Shown piece by piece: positions 62,235 through 64,000 of a stretch of 64,000 nucleotides of DNA; within the stretch, counting starts at the first letter, position 1, and each line of letters opens with the position of its first letter. Source of the DNA: Mycolicibacterium peregrinum (lineage in GTDB: Bacteria > Actinomycetota > Actinomycetes > Mycobacteriales > Mycobacteriaceae); the NCBI RefSeq assembly GCF_002102345.1, contig NZ_LQPP01000011.1, positions 113,246-177,245 of the forward strand. Direction: 5' to 3'. Position numbers and translations under genes: made by a program. The notes under the pieces are model-generated. The model searched no databases and was not told the origin of the DNA. It worked only from the letters and a program-made list of their open reading frames with translations.

Positions 62235-62722
62235 AATCCATTCCCCGGCGATCAGTAATCCTGTGCGGTGTGCTCGCCGCGGGCGCCACCCTGTATGCGC
62301 CGCCCACCGCCGAAGCTGACAACCGCCGCCTCAACAGTAGTGTCGTTTCCAACGTATACACGGTTCAACGCCAGGCCGGCTGCACCAACAACATCACCGT
62401 GGATTCACGCCTGCTGGAAGCCGCCCACTGGCACACACTTGACGTCCTCAACGACCGATCCCTCGAGGGTGACACTGGTTCGGACGGATCGACGCCACAA
62501 GTTCGGGCAGCCAACGCGGGGTACCGCGGCCGCGTCGCAGAAACTGTCGCGATCAATCCGGCGTTGGCCATCAACAACCTTGACGTGATCAACCAGTGGT
62601 ACAACCGGCCTGACTATCTGGCCATCATGCAGGATTGCAGCTACACCAGGATCGGCGTCTGGTCGGAGAACAGCCTCGATCGCTCGGTTCTCGTCGCGGT
62701 GTATGGAAGCGCGGAATCCTGA
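62231..62722 (+). CDS. Secreted CAP/SCP-domain protein
   Basis: 163 residues. Signal peptide (SVILCGVLAAGATLYAPPTA then EA-D) and a small CAP domain: LLEAAHWHTLDVLNDRSLEG, GSDGSTPQVRAANAGYRG, RVAETVAINP and YLAIMQDCSYTRIGVW. The first His is present (AAHWH) but the second CAP His, usually GH before x-GSDGS, is Asp (GDTGSDGS). CAP proteins bind sterols and other lipids in several organisms. ATGA overlap makes it the last gene of the mce operon, so it may hold or deliver lipid outside the membrane. Confidence 0.82.
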   Translation: MKSIPRRSVILCGVLAAGATLYAPPTAEADNRRLNSSVVSNVYTVQRQAGCTNNITVDSRLLEAAHWHTLDVLNDRSLEGDTGSDGSTPQVRAANAGYRGRVAETVAINPALAINNLDVINQWYNRPDYLAIMQDCSYTRIGVWSENSLDRSVLVAVYGSAES

Positions 62723-62758
62723 CGACGTTGATTACGCAACCGCGAGCCGCAATCCCCT

Positions 62759-62784
62759 TCTGGGAGGACCGAATTCCTCCCAGA
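62759..62784 (+). terminator. Hairpin terminator of the mce operon
   Basis: Perfect 9-bp stem TCTGGGAGG / CCTCCCAGA with an eight-base loop, 37 bases after the CAP gene stop. No U-tract. Confidence 0.72.
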
Positions 62785-62897
62785 GGTGGGTGCTAGCTCT
62801 TGGCTCAGCCTGCACGATGTCACGGGTGCCGATCGGCAACTGCCGGTCGGACGCGAGGATTCATGATGGCTGCCACGACGGAATGAGGTGACACGCA

Positions 62898-64000
62898 ATG
62901 GATTCACCGTGGAGCGGCACGAGTAGTGCTACCGCCGAAGTTTCGTCAGCCTATCCGCCGCCTGCCGATTTCGCGGCCAACGCCAACGCGACGGGCGAGT
63001 TGTACGCCGAGGCCGAGAACGACCGGCTGGCCTTCTGGGCCGCCCAAGCCGATCGGCTGAGCTGGCAGACCCCGTTCAGCGAGGTGCTGGACTGGTCGGA
63101 GGCTCCGTTCGCGAAGTGGTTCGTCGGCGGCAAGCTCAACGTGGCCTACAACTGCGTCGACCGTCACGTCGAGGCAGGCAACGGCGACCGGGTCGCGATC
63201 CACTGGGAAGGCGAGCCCGTCGGCGACGCCCGCGACATCACCTACGCCCAACTCAAGGACGAGGTCAGCAAGGCCGCCAATGCGCTGACCGCACTCGGCC
63301 TGACCGCAGGCGACCGGGTCGCCATCTACATGCCGATGGTGCCCGAGGCAATCGTCGCGATGCTGGCGTGCGCGCGCCTGGGCGCCATGCACAGCGTCGT
63401 GTTCGCCGGGTTCTCGGCATCGGCACTCAAGGCCCGCGTCGAAGACGCCGAGGCCAAGCTCGTCATCACCACCGACGGCCAGTACCGGCGCGGCAAGGCC
63501 GCCTCGCTCAAGGACGCCGTGGACGAAGCCGTCTCGGATCAACCGTCGGTCGAGCACGTCCTGGTGGTCCGCCGCACCGGCATCGACGTGAACTGGACCG
63601 AGGGCCGCGACCTGTGGTGGCACGAGACCGTCGAGGCGGCCTCGACCGAGCACACTCCGGAGGCATTCGACGCCGAGCAGCCGCTGTTCCTGCTGTACAC
63701 CTCGGGCACCACCGGCAAGCCCAAGGGCATCGTGCACACCTCCGGCGGCTACCTCACACAGTCGGCGTACACCCACTACAACGTGTTCGACCTCAAGCCC
63801 GAGACCGACGTGTACTGGTGCACCGCCGACATCGGCTGGGTAACCGGGCACACCTACATCGTCTACGGCCCGCTGGCCAACGGCGCCACCCAAGTGGTCT
63901 ACGAGGGCACGCCCACCTCACCCACCGAGCACCGCCACTTCGAGATCATCGAAAAGTACGGCGTCACAATCTATTACACCGCGCCCACGCTGATCCGCAC
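62898..64000 (+). CDS. acsA: Acetyl-CoA synthetase, partial at right edge
   Basis: Open from ATG 62898 (GAGGTG upstream) to the window end, 367 codons visible of an expected ~650. Matches the acetyl/propionyl-CoA synthetase type: LAFWAAQADRLSWQTPFSEV, KWFVGGKLNVAYNCVDRHVE, GDRVAIYMPMVPEAIVAMLA, HSVVFAGFSASALKARVEDA, LLYTSGTTGKPKGIVHTSGG (P-loop) and WCTADIGWVTGHTYIVYGPL. Converts acetate, CoA and ATP to acetyl-CoA in the cytosol. Separate from the mce operon by a terminator. Confidence 0.95.
   Translation, partial: MDSPWSGTSSATAEVSSAYPPPADFAANANATGELYAEAENDRLAFWAAQADRLSWQTPFSEVLDWSEAPFAKWFVGGKLNVAYNCVDRHVEAGNGDRVAIHWEGEPVGDARDITYAQLKDEVSKAANALTALGLTAGDRVAIYMPMVPEAIVAMLACARLGAMHSVVFAGFSASALKARVEDAEAKLVITTDGQYRRGKAASLKDAVDEAVSDQPSVEHVLVVRRTGIDVNWTEGRDLWWHETVEAASTEHTPEAFDAEQPLFLLYTSGTTGKPKGIVHTSGGYLTQSAYTHYNVFDLKPETDVYWCTADIGWVTGHTYIVYGPLANGATQVVYEGTPTSPTEHRHFEIIEKYGVTIYYTAPTLIR

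Noticed and set aside
62946..63893. 315-codon minus-strand frame opposite acsA
   Set aside because: Shadow with Val/Gly/Leu bias; the plus frame is an unmistakable acetyl-CoA synthetase.
1..64000. tRNA, rRNA, CRISPR array, intact insertion sequence, prophage
   Set aside because: No cloverleaf, rRNA-like or spaced direct-repeat sequence and no intact transposase or integrase frame seen on either strand.

Overview
The window is GC-rich, actinobacterial and almost certainly mycobacterial (a Mycolicibacterium- or environmental Mycobacterium-like chromosome). The reasons are a complete YrbE-Mce lipid importer operon with Mce-associated and DUF732 proteins, many FadE/FadD/Ltp/DUF35 lipid-catabolism genes, several F420/luciferase-like oxidoreductases, a WS/DGAT acyltransferase, an HAD-PlsC fusion and a TIGR00027-type methyltransferase. 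No rRNA, tRNA or CRISPR was seen. Genes are packed tightly, often with ATGA/GTGA stop-start overlaps.

Region 1 (1-16.1 kb) is a lipid or side-chain degradation locus. On the minus strand it starts with a winged-helix protein, a short PPDK-like protein and an F420-type oxidoreductase. Next on the plus strand are a decayed acyl-CoA ligase and an operon of dimeric-barrel protein, nitroreductase, fused double acyl-CoA dehydrogenase, thiolase-like Ltp and DUF35. Then come an APH-type kinase, a GTGA-coupled SDR/acyl-CoA dehydrogenase/DUF35 operon (minus), acyl-CoA thioesterase II, a methyltransferase and a second SDR. Three near-identical palindromes (core TGACAGT-N2-ACTGTCA) and one weaker relative sit at four promoters here and imply a local regulon.

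Region 2 (16.2-17.6 kb) holds a 37-codon ORF with a good promoter and a wrecked copy of a repetitive actinobacterial gene.

Region 3 (17.7-26.7 kb, minus) reads as one operon: acyl-CoA ligase (frameshifted), a small protein resembling only the C-terminal end of LLM monooxygenases, flavin reductase, HAD-PlsC (frameshifted), PlsB-like acyltransferase, alpha/beta hydrolase and WS/DGAT. It couples activation of an acid to glycerolipid/wax ester assembly. Region 4 (27.0-33.6 kb) carries a paralogous cassette on the plus strand (two NTF2-like proteins, acyl-CoA ligase, aldehyde dehydrogenase, the same small LLM-tail protein, flavin reductase) divergent from an acyl-CoA-dehydrogenase-fold protein that may be a flavin monooxygenase. 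Two overlapping GAF-LuxR regulators follow.

Region 5 (36-49 kb) resembles the acyclic terpene utilisation (Atu) gene set: acyl-CoA carboxylase beta and biotin-carrying alpha subunits, enoyl-CoA hydratase, AtuA/DUF1446 protein, acyl-CoA dehydrogenase, plus F420-type oxidoreductases, a second hydratase/isomerase and an epoxide hydrolase. Two copies of a TAGT/ACTA palindrome mark its promoters. A polytopic membrane protein and a TetR regulator with its own palindrome link it to Region 6 (51.3-62.7 kb), a YrbE-Mce operon ending in two Mce-associated proteins, a secreted DUF732 protein and a secreted CAP-domain protein. The right edge cuts an acetyl-CoA synthetase gene. Taken together, regions 3-6 look like import, activation, oxidation and carboxylation of a branched or isoprenoid-like substrate; the substrate itself is an inference.

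Three genes carry single-base frameshifts (about 3963, 23210, 24888), two of them at homopolymers, so real decay and sequence error cannot be separated from the sequence alone.
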